A DNA stretch of 64,000 bases, from positions 1-64,000 of the forward strand of contig NZ_JAUSBX010000063.1 in the NCBI RefSeq assembly GCF_030651835.1, read 5' to 3'. The notes under the pieces were generated by a model. The model saw only the letters and a list, made by a program, of their open reading frames with translations. It was not told where the DNA came from and ran no database searches. Made by a program: the position numbers and the translations under genes. This document shows, piece by piece, positions 54,375 to 64,000 of the stretch. Position 1 is the stretch's first letter. Every line of letters begins with the position of its first letter. The DNA comes from Methylicorpusculum sp. (GTDB taxonomy: Bacteria > Pseudomonadota > Gammaproteobacteria > Methylococcales > Methylomonadaceae).

Positions 54375-54416
54375 GAACCAAGCAGGGGCAAAAAATGGTT
54401 CACCCCTGCTTGGTTC
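54375..54416. terminator. Bidirectional hairpin between convergent genes
   Basis: A perfect 14-bp stem, GAACCAAGCAGGGG (54375-54388) with CCCCTGCTTGGTTC (54403-54416), has a 14-base loop. It lies between the DUF3014 stop and the kinase stop (54415-54417), overlapping the latter. There is no flanking T-run, but its strength and position favour a two-way terminator. Confidence 0.75.
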
Positions 54417-57400
54417 AACTGCTTGGATGAAACTTGAGCCTGAAATCCTGATCAGCCAAAGCAGGAATTTTATCTTCCGATACAGGCGGACTAAAATAAT
54501 AGCCCTGAACCTGGTGACAACCCAAACCCCGCATGACGAGTGCCTGTTCGATGGTTTCAACACCTTCGGCAACCAATGTATAGTTGAGCGCATTGGCAAG
54601 ACCGATAATGGCTCCCAGCATAAGCGGGGTCTGATGACTGGAAAGAACATCCTGAACAAAGACCTTATCCACTTTCAGGGTGTCAATCGGTAGCTCTTTA
54701 AGAGAGGCCAGTGATGAAAACCCGCTACCAAAATCATCAATAGCGATCCTTACGCCAATTTCCCTCAGTTGCCTGAATACAGTCAGATAACTTTCCTGTT
54801 GCATCGCATTTTCAGTCACTTCGAGCTCCAGAAATCGTCCTGAAATGCCGGTTTTATGCAAAATTTCACGAACCGTAGCCAATAACTCAGGGTCACGAAA
54901 ATGAAATGGAGAAATATTGACCGATACGGATAGCGAACTCCAACCGGCTGCATGCCAAATAGCCAACTGTGAACAGGCGGTTGTCAGCACCCATTTCCCC
55001 AACTCGATAATAAGGCCCAGATTTTCAGCCAGCGCAATAAACTCAAAAGGACTCACTAAACGTCCATCCGGATGTTGCCATCGTATCAAGGCCTCAACGC
55101 TGACCATTTTGCCGGTTTGCAGTGTAATTTGCGGCTGGTAGTACAGGATAAATTGCTGCTTTTCAAATGCTTCTCGAAGTTGCTGTTCTTTTTTCATCCG
55201 CTGTTTGACTTGCAAGGTCATTTCCGGCGTATAAAAAGCATAGCGTTGTTTACCGGCTTGCTTGGCCGAATACATCGCGGCGTCAGCGGCCTTCATAATT
55301 TCAATTTCATCACGCCCGTCTCGCGGATAAATAGCAATACCGATACTGACGCGCGGTCTCAGCAAATTGCCATCCAAGTTCAATGGCAGGTTAATTTGGT
55401 TTAAACACCGTGTCGCAACTTCCGCCACACTCTCTTCATCGATGATGTTATCTACGATGATACAAAATTCGTCACCGCCCAGGCGTGCAGCAAAATCAAT
55501 GTCTCTGATGACCAGCTTGATACGCTGGGCAATCGCTTTCAAATATTGATCGCCGACATTGTGGCCAAGGCCGTCGTTAATATCTTTAAATCCGTCCAGA
55601 TCAAGATACAGAAACGCAAATTGCTCGTTGCGCCGGGCCGCGCTCTTAATAATGCCATCCATGCGTTCATGATAATAAGTCCGGCTGGCCAGTCCGGTCA
55701 GATTATCGAAATAAGCCAAGCGGTGTATCTGTTTTTCTGATTCTTTTTTATGAGTGATGTCCTGAACGGTTCCAGTGATAATAGGATTGCTTAAATCAGT
55801 TATCGCTTCAATTTCCTGATGAACAAAAACAATTTCGTACGGCGTAATTTGCAGGCGATATTCGGTATGCTGAATGGAGGGGTTATTTATCGAATTACGG
55901 ATGATATTGCTGACGAAACTACGATCCTCTGCATGAATGAGCTCTAAAAAATCTTCTAAGGTGTTATTGAACTGATTCGGATTGATCTCGCAAAGTTTTG
56001 CCAAGTGGGATGACAGCTTAAAGTGATTGTTTTTGCTGTCCCAGGTCCAGTAACCTAAGCGCGCGATGCGCTGGGCGGCATCCAGTTGAAGCTTGCTGCT
56101 TCTGAGTTCAGATGTGATTTGCCCGGTCCGTAATATAAATTGCAGGCGATGAGTCAGGATGGTGTAGTTTAACGGCTTGACAACGAAATCCGTAGCGCCG
56201 GCGGCAAAGGCCTTATTGATCGATTCGGTGTCACCCAGGCCGGTTGTCATAATAATAGGGACATCAGCCAAATCCGGAAGGGCTTTAAGTTGCTTACACG
56301 TTTCAAAACCATCAAGCTCATCCATCATTGCATCCAATAGAATGAGATCAGGGATGGTTTCTTGTGCCTTGATGAGCCCTTCTTTACCGTTGGCTGCCAT
56401 TTCGATTTGAAATCCGGACGAGCGAAGCACTTCACTGATCACCAATCTGAAACTGGCATCATCGTCAACCAACAAGATGCGCTGCCATGACTTTTCTGCC
56501 TGGACAGTTTGAGTTAAACGCATTTCAAAAGGGTTGATAGCCTCATGTAAAGCGGCTATGACGGTAGGCAGTTCGTCTGTCAGCGCTTCAACTCTAAGCG
56601 GCATAACATCCAATAAATTCTTCCTGGCTTTGGTTTCTATTTCGTCCGCCAGTTTAGCGATTGAATCAGCACCAATGTTAGCCGATGCGGATTTAAATGC
56701 GTGGGCCAATGAAGCTAACAACGGTGCATTTCTATCGTAAAGTGCGTCCCGGATTTTTTCAATTTCTGCTGCGGCACTATTCAAATAAAGTTCGACAGCC
56801 TTGTTCAGTAATGAAGAGCCGTCTTCAGTCCTGATTTCCCGTAATTGGTTCAGGGCATCAAGATTTAAAATGTCCAAACGAGATTGATCACTGTTCAATC
56901 GGTTAAGATGGGAGCCGCTTTGAGGTTTATCGCTGGGCTTCAACCATTTTTCCAGCTCTGCCATAATTTGTTTTTTGTTAAATGGCTTACTGATATAGCC
57001 ATTCATGCCTGCGGCCTGGCATTGCTCCATGATGCCTTTCTGTACGTCGGCAGTCAGCGCAATAATCGGCAAGGCCTCGTAATTTTTGCCTGACTGCTGA
57101 CGAATCATGCGAGTCGCTTCAAAGCCATCCATAGTCGGCATGTGACAATCCATTAATACTAAATCGTACTGTTTGTTTTTGACGGCCTCGACGGCCTCTA
57201 GTCCGTTATTGGCAATTTCCACATCGCAACCGACCGCTTTGAGCAAGCCCAAACCGACTTCCTGATTGATGATGTTATCCTCAGCTAATAAAACGAGACC
57301 TTGCAATGACTTTCCTGAACTAAAGAGTGAATCACCCTTTCCGTCATTATTTAACGGGGTGCTGCCGGTTAACTCAAGTAAGCATTGCAAGAGTTGCTTT

Positions 57401-59430
57401 TGAAATATCGGCTTGCTCAGGGTTCGAAAGATGCCGTATTCGGAGTATTTTTCGAAATCCATTCCCAAGGCATCAGAACTTAACATGATCTGCTGCAAGG
57501 GTTTTATCAGGGGATCGTTTTTAATGCTTTTAGCGAGGGTCAGTCCGTCCATGTAAGGCATGTGCCAGTCCAATAATGCAATCTGATAAGGCTGTCCAAT
57601 CGCTGAGGCCTGACGGAGGTCTTGCAGGGCTTTTTCTCCGTTATCGACGGTTTGAACCTGTACCCCCCAATAACTCAATAGGTCGAACAAAATATCGCGA
57701 TTGGTCACATTATCATCGACGACCAGTATTTTAAGATTTTTGAGAACCGAAAGTTCCGGAAGCCGGTTCTCTGCAAGCTTACCTTTTTGCATTGTCAAAC
57801 AAAAGTAAAAGCAGGCGCCGTTGCCCGGCGTGCTGATTAATTGCAAATCGCCGCCCATCAATTGAACCAGCTTGCGTGAGATGGTCAACCCAAGTCCCGT
57901 GCCACCATGTCGCCTTGTGATAGAGCCGTCAATTTGAGTGAAACTCTCGAATATGGCTTGTTGTTGCTCGAAAGGAATACCCGGACCGGTATCGGTTATC
58001 TCAAATTTGAGCTGTATGCTTTCAGACGTTTCAATAGGCTCCAACGGCCGGACTTTAAGCTCAATCTGACCCTGTTCGGTAAATTTGACCGCATTACCCA
58101 TTAAATTAATCAGAACTTGTCGTAATCGCTCCGCATCACCTACCACTTGAATGTGTAAGTCATAGGGCAAATTAAGCAGGAGTTCCAGATTTTTTCTATT
58201 GGCTTGGTCAGTCAGAATTTCCGTGGTTTCTTCCAGTAGACGGCTTAAACAAAATTCCGTTTCGTTGAGCTTGAATTTACCGGCTTCAATTTTGGAAAAA
58301 TCAAGAATATTGTTGATGATGCTCAATAATGATTCTGCCGAACGAAAAGCGGTTTCTGCCAGCCGCTTTTGGCGGGGATCGAGTTCCGTGTTCAGCAACA
58401 GTTCGGTCATGCCTAGCACGCCATTCATAGGCGTTCTGATTTCATGGCTCATGGTGGCTAGAAATTCGCTTTTTGCTTTGCTGGCCGCTTCCGCACCCTC
58501 TTTCCCTTTTAAAGCTTCTTCGGTGGTCTGCTGTAGCTGAATATTTTTATCAAATAATTCGGCTGTGCGATCGGCCACCTGTCTTTCGAGATGAAGCCGA
58601 TACTCGTCCAGCTGTTTGTCGCGGCGCTCTATTTCGCCCAACATTTTGTTGAAAACACTGGAAAGCAGACCAAACTCATCCGTTCCGGATTGAACAACAC
58701 GGACGGTGTAGTCTTTTTTAGAAGAGACCGTATCCATGACCTTCATTAAATTCATCAAGGGCATGGAAAATATTTTCTGAAGCCGCGCAGACAAAAGCAA
58801 TATCAACAATAGACTGCCGAAACTAGCCAATTCCACAATGAAATAAAAAGTACTCAGATCTTTGTTTAGCTTTGACAGATCATTAATGAGATGAACTGAA
58901 CCTATGGTTTGCCCATTCAGTGTGATGGGATAGAGCAGATGCAAAAATCCCTGGTCATCATACTCAAAATTATCAATAGCCTCAGCGGAGCTGGTTCCGC
59001 GCCAATAGTCGGATTTTAAACGAGCCAGCCGGCCGATTTCGTTTTGTTCAGATACCGAATTAAGAGGTTTGGATAATTGAGAGATTACTTTGGCTTCAGG
59101 CCATGACTTCTGAAAATCCGGATGCTGCTGGAATGAGGCGAAGGGTTGTCCTTTTATTGTGTAAATATAAGCCGCCACAATATCCTGACGCGAAGAAAAT
59201 CCGGCTAATGAACCTTCCGCCGTTTTAGGGTCGTTAAAAGCCAATGCCGCCGAACTGCTCCATGAGAGAACGCTGGCTAAAGAGACCAATTCACCTTCAA
59301 CAGCCCGCTTGATGCTTTGATATTGAAACGTCACCATTGCGCTAGTGACTAACAGCATGGCGAAAATGGCTGTAAAAGCCATTATCAAAATGAGCTTAGT
59401 GCGAATTGAAAGGTTGCCTATTCTAAGCAT
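54415..59430 (-). CDS. Giant hybrid histidine kinase with HPt, GGDEF and EAL
   Basis: The 1671-residue inner-membrane protein has the following order: membrane helix (about 13-33), periplasmic sensor resembling the CHASE8 type of YfiN, second helix (about 190-215), HAMP, coiled coil, HisKA ([13 protein letters not shown]), and HATPase ([13 protein letters not shown]). Then come REC1 (ALLDWHMP), REC2 (VLMDCHMP), HPt ([14 protein letters not shown]), REC3 ([13 protein letters not shown]), PAS, GGDEF (RLGGDEFCI) and EAL (EALIRWQHP). All phosphoacceptor and catalytic signatures appear intact. It could pass phosphate within one chain to a receiver coupled to cyclic-di-GMP synthesis or breakdown. 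It lies 12 bp after yfiR, which supports periplasmic control by the YfiR-like protein. Confidence 0.93.
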   Translation of the reverse strand: MLRIGNLSIRTKLILIMAFTAIFAMLLVTSAMVTFQYQSIKRAVEGELVSLASVLSWSSSAALAFNDPKTAEGSLAGFSSRQDIVAAYIYTIKGQPFASFQQHPDFQKSWPEAKVISQLSKPLNSVSEQNEIGRLARLKSDYWRGTSSAEAIDNFEYDDQGFLHLLYPITLNGQTIGSVHLINDLSKLNKDLSTFYFIVELASFGSLLLILLLSARLQKIFSMPLMNLMKVMDTVSSKKDYTVRVVQSGTDEFGLLSSVFNKMLGEIERRDKQLDEYRLHLERQVADRTAELFDKNIQLQQTTEEALKGKEGAEAASKAKSEFLATMSHEIRTPMNGVLGMTELLLNTELDPRQKRLAETAFRSAESLLSIINNILDFSKIEAGKFKLNETEFCLSRLLEETTEILTDQANRKNLELLLNLPYDLHIQVVGDAERLRQVLINLMGNAVKFTEQGQIELKVRPLEPIETSESIQLKFEITDTGPGIPFEQQQAIFESFTQIDGSITRRHGGTGLGLTISRKLVQLMGGDLQLISTPGNGACFYFCLTMQKGKLAENRLPELSVLKNLKILVVDDNVTNRDILFDLLSYWGVQVQTVDNGEKALQDLRQASAIGQPYQIALLDWHMPYMDGLTLAKSIKNDPLIKPLQQIMLSSDALGMDFEKYSEYGIFRTLSKPIFQKQLLQCLLELTGSTPLNNDGKGDSLFSSGKSLQGLVLLAEDNIINQEVGLGLLKAVGCDVEIANNGLEAVEAVKNKQYDLVLMDCHMPTMDGFEATRMIRQQSGKNYEALPIIALTADVQKGIMEQCQAAGMNGYISKPFNKKQIMAELEKWLKPSDKPQSGSHLNRLNSDQSRLDILNLDALNQLREIRTEDGSSLLNKAVELYLNSAAAEIEKIRDALYDRNAPLLASLAHAFKSASANIGADSIAKLADEIETKARKNLLDVMPLRVEALTDELPTVIAALHEAINPFEMRLTQTVQAEKSWQRILLVDDDASFRLVISEVLRSSGFQIEMAANGKEGLIKAQETIPDLILLDAMMDELDGFETCKQLKALPDLADVPIIMTTGLGDTESINKAFAAGATDFVVKPLNYTILTHRLQFILRTGQITSELRSSKLQLDAAQRIARLGYWTWDSKNNHFKLSSHLAKLCEINPNQFNNTLEDFLELIHAEDRSFVSNIIRNSINNPSIQHTEYRLQITPYEIVFVHQEIEAITDLSNPIITGTVQDITHKKESEKQIHRLAYFDNLTGLASRTYYHERMDGIIKSAARRNEQFAFLYLDLDGFKDINDGLGHNVGDQYLKAIAQRIKLVIRDIDFAARLGGDEFCIIVDNIIDEESVAEVATRCLNQINLPLNLDGNLLRPRVSIGIAIYPRDGRDEIEIMKAADAAMYSAKQAGKQRYAFYTPEMTLQVKQRMKKEQQLREAFEKQQFILYYQPQITLQTGKMVSVEALIRWQHPDGRLVSPFEFIALAENLGLIIELGKWVLTTACSQLAIWHAAGWSSLSVSVNISPFHFRDPELLATVREILHKTGISGRFLELEVTENAMQQESYLTVFRQLREIGVRIAIDDFGSGFSSLASLKELPIDTLKVDKVFVQDVLSSHQTPLMLGAIIGLANALNYTLVAEGVETIEQALVMRGLGCHQVQGYYFSPPVSEDKIPALADQDFRLKFHPSS

Positions 59431-59442
59431 TATCCATGTCCT

Positions 59443-60042
59443 TTAGGGATTAGCAGTGATCACATTAGCCACTTTTAGCAAACGGGCACTCATTATGAAA
59501 CCCGCTTGCCGAGCTAAATCAAGGTTGATATTTAAGGTTAATTTATCGTTATTTTTTTGCAGGTTCACGATGCCTTTGAAGGTCGTTAATCCCTCCGTAT
59601 CGTCGACCGTAAGAATGGGCTTGCCTAATGCTGCAGCATGAAGCTGAGCGAGTTGAAGCCTATCCTGACCACTGATAAAAACAATATGACAGTCATCAAT
59701 GTTCCGGTTACGATTGATATTGAAAATGGCGACGGAATGTGAGCCAATCTTTTTGGCTGAAAGCTGCTCAAAGGCTTGCTGCACGGTATTGTCACCAATC
59801 ACGCAAAACCGTAAATCTTCATCTTCGCTTTTAAATGCATGCTCAGGCCATTCTGTGAATATCGCAAGATTGAGTGTCACTGCGGTTTTAACTGCAAACT
59901 CTTCCAGTGTTTCTGCATTAACGCTTGCGCATGAAAATGCGCCCGCCCATAACAGAGCGGCAAATACAAAAGACCGCGATTTTGGGGGGAGTCGATTATT
60001 ACCCCCCCCGGCCTTTCGAATGGACATTGAAATGGCAATCAT
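59443..60042 (-). CDS. YfiR-like periplasmic regulator (DUF4154)
   Basis: The product of about 199 residues has a signal peptide (SFVFAALLWAGAFSCASVNA) and a DUF4154/YfiR domain (LNLAIFTEWPEHAF, FCVIGDNTVQQAFEQL, CHIVFISGQDRLQ, KPILTVDDTEGL, ARLLKVANVI). In Pseudomonas, YfiR in the periplasm holds the diguanylate cyclase YfiN inactive. The start is uncertain: ATG 60042 or 60027, or a TTG at 60099 overlapping the receptor gene. No good ribosome site is seen. A G8 tract (60002-60009, C on the plus strand) and a G6/C6 tract lie just after the start. Confidence 0.88.
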   Translation of the reverse strand: MIAISMSIRKAGGGNNRLPPKSRSFVFAALLWAGAFSCASVNAETLEEFAVKTAVTLNLAIFTEWPEHAFKSEDEDLRFCVIGDNTVQQAFEQLSAKKIGSHSVAIFNINRNRNIDDCHIVFISGQDRLQLAQLHAAALGKPILTVDDTEGLTTFKGIVNLQKNNDKLTLNINLDLARQAGFIMSARLLKVANVITANP

Positions 60043-60086
60043 CGTTAAAGAAGCGCTATAAACCCATTCATCACGAATATTTTCGA

Positions 60087-62102
60087 CTAAAATTGCCAAG
60101 CCAGCTTGCCATAGAAACCTCTCTGATTTTCGTTGGGTTGCACAAAATTTTCACCGATATATTCCAGCTGACTGTCATTCAGTAAATTTTGACCAACTAG
60201 CGAGAGTTCGACGTCTTTGTGGACCCGCCAACCCAGACGCATATCCATCGTGATATAGCTTTCAACAGGTGCTACGCCGACTACGGTGAAGGCACTGGCA
60301 TCATCGGTATAACGCAACCAAATATCCCAGCTGATATCCTTCCACGGGTTGATTGAAGAGCGTAATGAAACCTTGTGCTGTGGTGAAACAGCCTCTTGAT
60401 AATACTCACTGTTGTGAAGATGGGTTTCAATAAAGCTGTAGCTCAAATCCCAACGCCAGTTGTCCCTCATTTGCCAGACTAACGAGGTTTCAACCCCGTA
60501 AGTCTCTCCCGAATTGCCATTGTCAATAATAAAGGGTTGAGTAATATACGGAGTATTTACCGTCGGCGGGACAGGCTGCCCGGGACTAAATGAACGCAAA
60601 CTTTCATACTCATTAAAAAATGCCGAGACATCCAGGGAAAATAATTTGGCAAAAGTAAAGCGGTAACCCACTTCGTAGGCGAGTAATTCTTCTGAATCAA
60701 AGCTTTTAGAACCGTTTACAGTCGCTTCTACAGGAAAAGGCGGGAAAGGCGATTGTCCGGCAGGAATGATGCTTCCACGCAGTGTCATATCCGAATCAAT
60801 ACGAGAGGGGATTCTGACTGCTCTGGAAACTGCTGCCCAGGCCTTATGTGAGGGATGCGGCGTCCACATTAGACGTGCGGTAGGCTGATATTCAAAGCCG
60901 GTGTAATCATTATGTTCAAATTTTGAACCCAGCGTGAGCCACAAGGTATTGTCAACCAGACTGATTTCATCCTGTAAAAAAGCACTGAAATACTGGTCGC
61001 CTCGGTTTTGTGGATCAAAAGAAATTGCCGGCGTCCTATCAAATCGAGTTTCGGATTCAGAATAACGGTAACCTCCCCCCCAAATAATGTCATTCCAGCC
61101 GTTCAGGGCAAAGCGGTGCTGAAAGTCAATGTCGTAGGTGTTGCGTACTTCATGGATATAAATATCTTCCCTATCATACCGATCATAGAAAAGTTGCAAA
61201 GTATAACTGGAGGTGGACGAAAAGGTATGCTGCAAGCGTCCTACCACATTAGCGCCATGGGCTTGGGCTTTATCGTTGACAAAAGCGATGCCATTCGGCG
61301 TATCAAAAGCGGGATAGTTTAGCTTTTGGTTGAAATTACTATGGTATGCGTCGCCTTGAACGGTAAACGCATCCGCATTGGTGACTAATGAATCGACTCT
61401 GAAACCGCCTTGCACTTTGTCCCAATCATCATTCGATCTGGATTGGTCTTGACTGATCAATTCATCTCTTTTGAAGCCTTTCATATAGACCCGTCCGGTG
61501 GTATCTTCACCTAACTGAGTCCCGTAACGCGCAGAACCGAACCCAAGCTCTTCGGTTCCGCCACCGCCTGTCACTAAACCACCTTGAGTATCGGCTGAAT
61601 GCTTGGTAATAATATTGATCACGCCATTGACTGCATTGGCACCCCATAGCGCGGCACCAGGTCCTCTGATGACCTCAATGCGATCGATATCTTCCATCAT
61701 GACGTCTTGCATTTCCCAATAAACACCTGAGAATGCCGGAGTATAAATATTACGCCCATCAATCAACACCAGCAGTTTGTTGGCGAAGCGACCATTGAAA
61801 CCTCGGGATGAAACCGCCCACTTATTGGAATCAATACGAGCAACATCTATACCGGGAGCCATACGTAATGCATCAGGGATAGTGGTAACGCCGGACCGCT
61901 TAATATCTTCATTGCTGATGACAAAAATAGCGGCCGGTGCATCGGAAAGCGACTGGGCTTTTTTGGAAACGGAGGTTACCTTGACATCTAAGAGTTCTTC
62001 AAGATCAAGTGCGTAAACATCGCTGGCTTCCTCCGCGTTGATGGCCTGAGAAGCAAGCATCCAAACTATCAAGCCAAATATAAGGATAACGGTCTTGTAC
62101 AT
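60087..62102 (-). CDS. TonB-dependent outer-membrane receptor
   Basis: The 671-residue protein has a signal peptide (ILIFGLIVWMLASQAINA). A TonB-box-like region is followed by a plug domain (about 45-165: SDAPAAIFVISNEDIKRSG, GFNGRFANKLLVLIDGR, RIEVIRGPGAALWGANAVNGVINIIT). A beta-barrel ends in FYGKLAWQF, a terminal aromatic as required for outer-membrane insertion. It has no N-terminal signalling extension. The ligand is unknown. It leads the unit receptor-yfiR-kinase, suggesting that substrate passage or occupancy is reported to the downstream phosphorelay and cyclic-di-GMP protein. Confidence 0.92.
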   Translation of the reverse strand: MYKTVILIFGLIVWMLASQAINAEEASDVYALDLEELLDVKVTSVSKKAQSLSDAPAAIFVISNEDIKRSGVTTIPDALRMAPGIDVARIDSNKWAVSSRGFNGRFANKLLVLIDGRNIYTPAFSGVYWEMQDVMMEDIDRIEVIRGPGAALWGANAVNGVINIITKHSADTQGGLVTGGGGTEELGFGSARYGTQLGEDTTGRVYMKGFKRDELISQDQSRSNDDWDKVQGGFRVDSLVTNADAFTVQGDAYHSNFNQKLNYPAFDTPNGIAFVNDKAQAHGANVVGRLQHTFSSTSSYTLQLFYDRYDREDIYIHEVRNTYDIDFQHRFALNGWNDIIWGGGYRYSESETRFDRTPAISFDPQNRGDQYFSAFLQDEISLVDNTLWLTLGSKFEHNDYTGFEYQPTARLMWTPHPSHKAWAAVSRAVRIPSRIDSDMTLRGSIIPAGQSPFPPFPVEATVNGSKSFDSEELLAYEVGYRFTFAKLFSLDVSAFFNEYESLRSFSPGQPVPPTVNTPYITQPFIIDNGNSGETYGVETSLVWQMRDNWRWDLSYSFIETHLHNSEYYQEAVSPQHKVSLRSSINPWKDISWDIWLRYTDDASAFTVVGVAPVESYITMDMRLGWRVHKDVELSLVGQNLLNDSQLEYIGENFVQPNENQRGFYGKLAWQF

Positions 62103-62439
62103 GATATTTCGGGTCAGGGGAAAACAAAGGGGTGCTGGCCGGTTAAGTTTAGACTAAATCCATTAATCCTTTTTTGATGCCCCTAAAATGAGCCGGGATG
62201 AATTGATAGATCTCCATTTATCCCGTTAAAAGAATCAATCAGCGGCCAAATAGATTACGATTTTCCGGCTGACAGGCATTCCGGTTAAAAATGAGTGAAT
62301 GCCGCATCTGAAACACTTCACTTGTTATATACTTCGCGCGGTCAAAAACCATAAAGATCCAATATCTTCCGACTAAAGTTTTCCGGGTAAATTGAGTCTT
62401 TCCTAAAACTATTTTTAAATTCAGAATAATTACAACTCT
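62103..62439. other. Divergent intergenic region of receptor and ppnN
   Basis: This gap of 337 bp between two divergent starts holds no gene. TATACT near 62328-62335 may be a -10 for ppnN with a leader of about 100 nt, but no good -35 accompanies it. No clear Fur box or riboswitch was recognised upstream of the receptor. Confidence 0.35.
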
Positions 62440-63810
62440 ATGAAAAGTAATGTCGTCGATGCACGCATTTCCCCTGAAAGTCATTTGTCGGTATTGTCCA
62501 AAGCTGAAGTCAATAAATTACTTGATACCAGTCAAGGCGGCTTGTATCAGTTGCTCAGAAGCTGTTCTTTAGCCGTTCTCAATTGCGGCAGCGCAATGGA
62601 TGATGGCAAAGAATTATTGGAGCAGTATCAATCATTTGAAATTGCCGTAATTCAAGAACAAAGAGGCATCAAGTTGGCGTTGAAAAATGCTCCAGCCAAT
62701 GCCTTTGTCGATGGACATATGATCAAAGGGATTAAAGAGCATCTGTTTAGCGTGTTACGTGACATCATTTATGTCAGTGATGAAATCAATGAAAATCCGA
62801 AATTTGATTTACAAACAACCGATGGCGCAACCAATGCCGTTTTTCATATTTTGCGAAATGCCGGGGTACTGCGCGCTCAAACCGACCCGAAATTGGTCGT
62901 TTGTTGGGGCGGGCATTCCATTTCCCGCGAGGAATACAACTATACCAAGCAGGTCGGTTATGAACTGGGCTTAAGAGGTATGGATATTTGCACCGGATGC
63001 GGTCCCGGTGCGATGAAAGGTCCAATGAAAGGCGCGACCATAGGCCATGCCAAACAGCGGATCTCTATGGGCCGTTATGTCGGCATTACTGAGCCCGGCA
63101 TTATTGCTGCAGAAGCGCCTAATCCCATCGTTAATGAATTAGTGATTCTGCCTGATATTGAAAAACGTCTTGAAGCGTTTGTCAGAGCTGGACACGGGAT
63201 CGTCGTTTTTCCAGGTGGAGCCGGTACTGCCGAAGAAATTCTTTATTTGCTGGGCATCTTGCTACATCCGGACAATGTCGAAATCCCTTTCCCGTTGATT
63301 TTTACCGGCCCTAAAGCTTCTGAAACTTATTTTAAACAGATCCACCAGTTTATAGGTGATACTTTAGGTCTTGAAGCCCAGCAACGTTATAAAATCATTA
63401 TTAATGATCCGGCAAGGGTTGCTCGTGAAATGAGAGAAGGGCTCAAATCGGTCAGAGAATATCGAAAACACCGAGATGATGCTTACTACTTTAATTGGTC
63501 TATTACAATCAGTCCTGAGTTTCAGCAACCCTTCGAACCGCATCATGAAAACATGAGCAATTTAAAGCTGCACGTTAATCAGCCTCGTCATCATTTGGCA
63601 GCCAATCTGCGGCGGGTTTTTTCGGGTATTGTTGCAGGCAATGTCAAAGCCGACGGCATAAGAGCCATTGAACAATTCGGCCACTTTGAAATAAAAGGCG
63701 ACGCCGAAATCATGGATCCTGTGGATCAATTATTAAAAGCCTTTATATCCCAGCAGCGCATGAAGCTGCCGGGAAAAACCTATGTTCCTTGTTATCAGAT
63801 CGTAAAATAA
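62440..63810 (+). CDS. ppnN: PpnN-type nucleotide 5'-monophosphate nucleosidase
   Basis: The 456-residue protein has the three-part layout of E. coli PpnN (YgdH). An N-terminal DUF4478-like domain (about 1-130) comes first. A LOG-like Rossmann domain (about 145-330) follows with VCWGGHSI and the signature PGGAGTAEE. A C-terminal DUF3412-like domain (about 335-456) ends it. PpnN cleaves purine nucleotides to base and ribose-5-phosphate and is stimulated by (p)ppGpp in E. coli. The length is normal. It is divergent from the TonB receptor. Confidence 0.94.
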   Translation: MKSNVVDARISPESHLSVLSKAEVNKLLDTSQGGLYQLLRSCSLAVLNCGSAMDDGKELLEQYQSFEIAVIQEQRGIKLALKNAPANAFVDGHMIKGIKEHLFSVLRDIIYVSDEINENPKFDLQTTDGATNAVFHILRNAGVLRAQTDPKLVVCWGGHSISREEYNYTKQVGYELGLRGMDICTGCGPGAMKGPMKGATIGHAKQRISMGRYVGITEPGIIAAEAPNPIVNELVILPDIEKRLEAFVRAGHGIVVFPGGAGTAEEILYLLGILLHPDNVEIPFPLIFTGPKASETYFKQIHQFIGDTLGLEAQQRYKIIINDPARVAREMREGLKSVREYRKHRDDAYYFNWSITISPEFQQPFEPHHENMSNLKLHVNQPRHHLAANLRRVFSGIVAGNVKADGIRAIEQFGHFEIKGDAEIMDPVDQLLKAFISQQRMKLPGKTYVPCYQIVK

Positions 63811-63828
63811 TTCAAGGTGCTAAGAAAT

Positions 63829-63999
63829 TTACTCGTTTACTTTAACCAGCCAGCCACCGGTTCCTTTACATTGATTGGGACCGTTCGCTGTAATGTTGAT
63901 TCTTGCGAAGCTACCGGCTAATGAGTTGGGAAGTTTTCCGGATACATTATATTTACCGCCTTTGGGCGTCACTGTAATGTCAACCGGTTGATTTTTGAT
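63829..63999 (-). CDS. 3' end of an unidentified gene
   Basis: A minus-strand frame open from the window edge encodes 56 C-terminal residues ending NGPNQCKGTGGWLVKVNE, with its TAA at 63829-63831. Alternating hydrophobic strands, Asn, Thr and Gly, and a lone cysteine suggest a secreted or envelope beta-rich protein. The gene is truncated by the window edge, so no family can be named. It converges on ppnN with an 18-bp gap. Confidence 0.6.
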   Translation of the reverse strand: MKNQPVDITVTPKGGKYNVSGKLPNSLAGSFARINITANGPNQCKGTGGWLVKVNE

Positions 64000-64000
64000 G

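Overview
The window looks like a chromosomal segment of a gammaproteobacterial methanotroph or methylotroph of the Methylococcales type. The evidence is an orphan FhcA (subunit A of the formyltransferase/hydrolase complex of tetrahydromethanopterin-linked C1 oxidation), a methanethiol oxidase cluster, and gammaproteobacterial housekeeping genes (pilT/pilU, priA, dsbB, hemW, argS, djlA). It also carries many of the dispersed palindromic repeats that I associate with such genomes. No methane monooxygenase, rRNA, tRNA, CRISPR array or complete insertion sequence was seen. Genus assignment is inference.

Layout. 0.1-12.6 kb: an outer-membrane protein, a PII-like protein beside a CPA2 cation/proton antiporter, an MscS-type channel flanked by two inverted MITE-like elements, a PAS/GGDEF/EAL protein, a ComFB-like protein and small unknown genes. 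12.6-17.2 kb: a minus-strand methanethiol oxidase cluster in the order tetR, DUF4242, mtoX, SCO-MauG fusion. Two matching candidate operators occur, one lying between -35 and -10 of an apparently leaderless tetR promoter. 17.3-34.2 kb: mostly housekeeping (yggS, pilT, pilU, djlA, purC, radC, coaBC, dut, algC-like, argB, yggT, proC) plus a spore-photoproduct-lyase-like radical SAM gene coupled to an SDR gene, dsbB and a secreted methyltransferase-like protein. The coaBC frame has no ATG, GTG or TTG before its conserved N-terminus. 34.5-42.5 kb: priA, argS with a SPOR protein, a 2Fe-2S ferredoxin, and rmlA-rmlC-rmlD without rmlB.

42.5-49.1 kb is the most striking region. Six same-strand genes (ZigA-like COG0523 GTPase, DUF1826, second COG0523, FhcA, third COG0523, FolE2) lie behind a 31-bp palindrome closely matching the gammaproteobacterial Zur box. 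This reads as a zinc-starvation operon that has recruited a C1-metabolism amidohydrolase. 49.2-54.4 kb: hemW, pyrE, a dynamin-like GTPase and a DUF3014 protein.

54.4-62.1 kb: a minus-strand unit of a TonB-dependent receptor, a YfiR-like periplasmic protein and a 1671-residue sensor kinase combining histidine kinase, three receiver domains, HPt, PAS, GGDEF and EAL. This probably links an outer-membrane signal to phosphorelay and cyclic-di-GMP turnover. 62.4-64 kb: ppnN and the 3' end of an unidentified gene.

Across the window, intergenic spaces hold a family of clover-like palindromes. Four copies (10.9, 14.6, 36.9 and 37.1 kb) share a conserved core of two hairpins, while the outer arms differ between copies yet remain self-complementary within each copy. 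Some repeat ends lie over the stop codons of adjacent genes.
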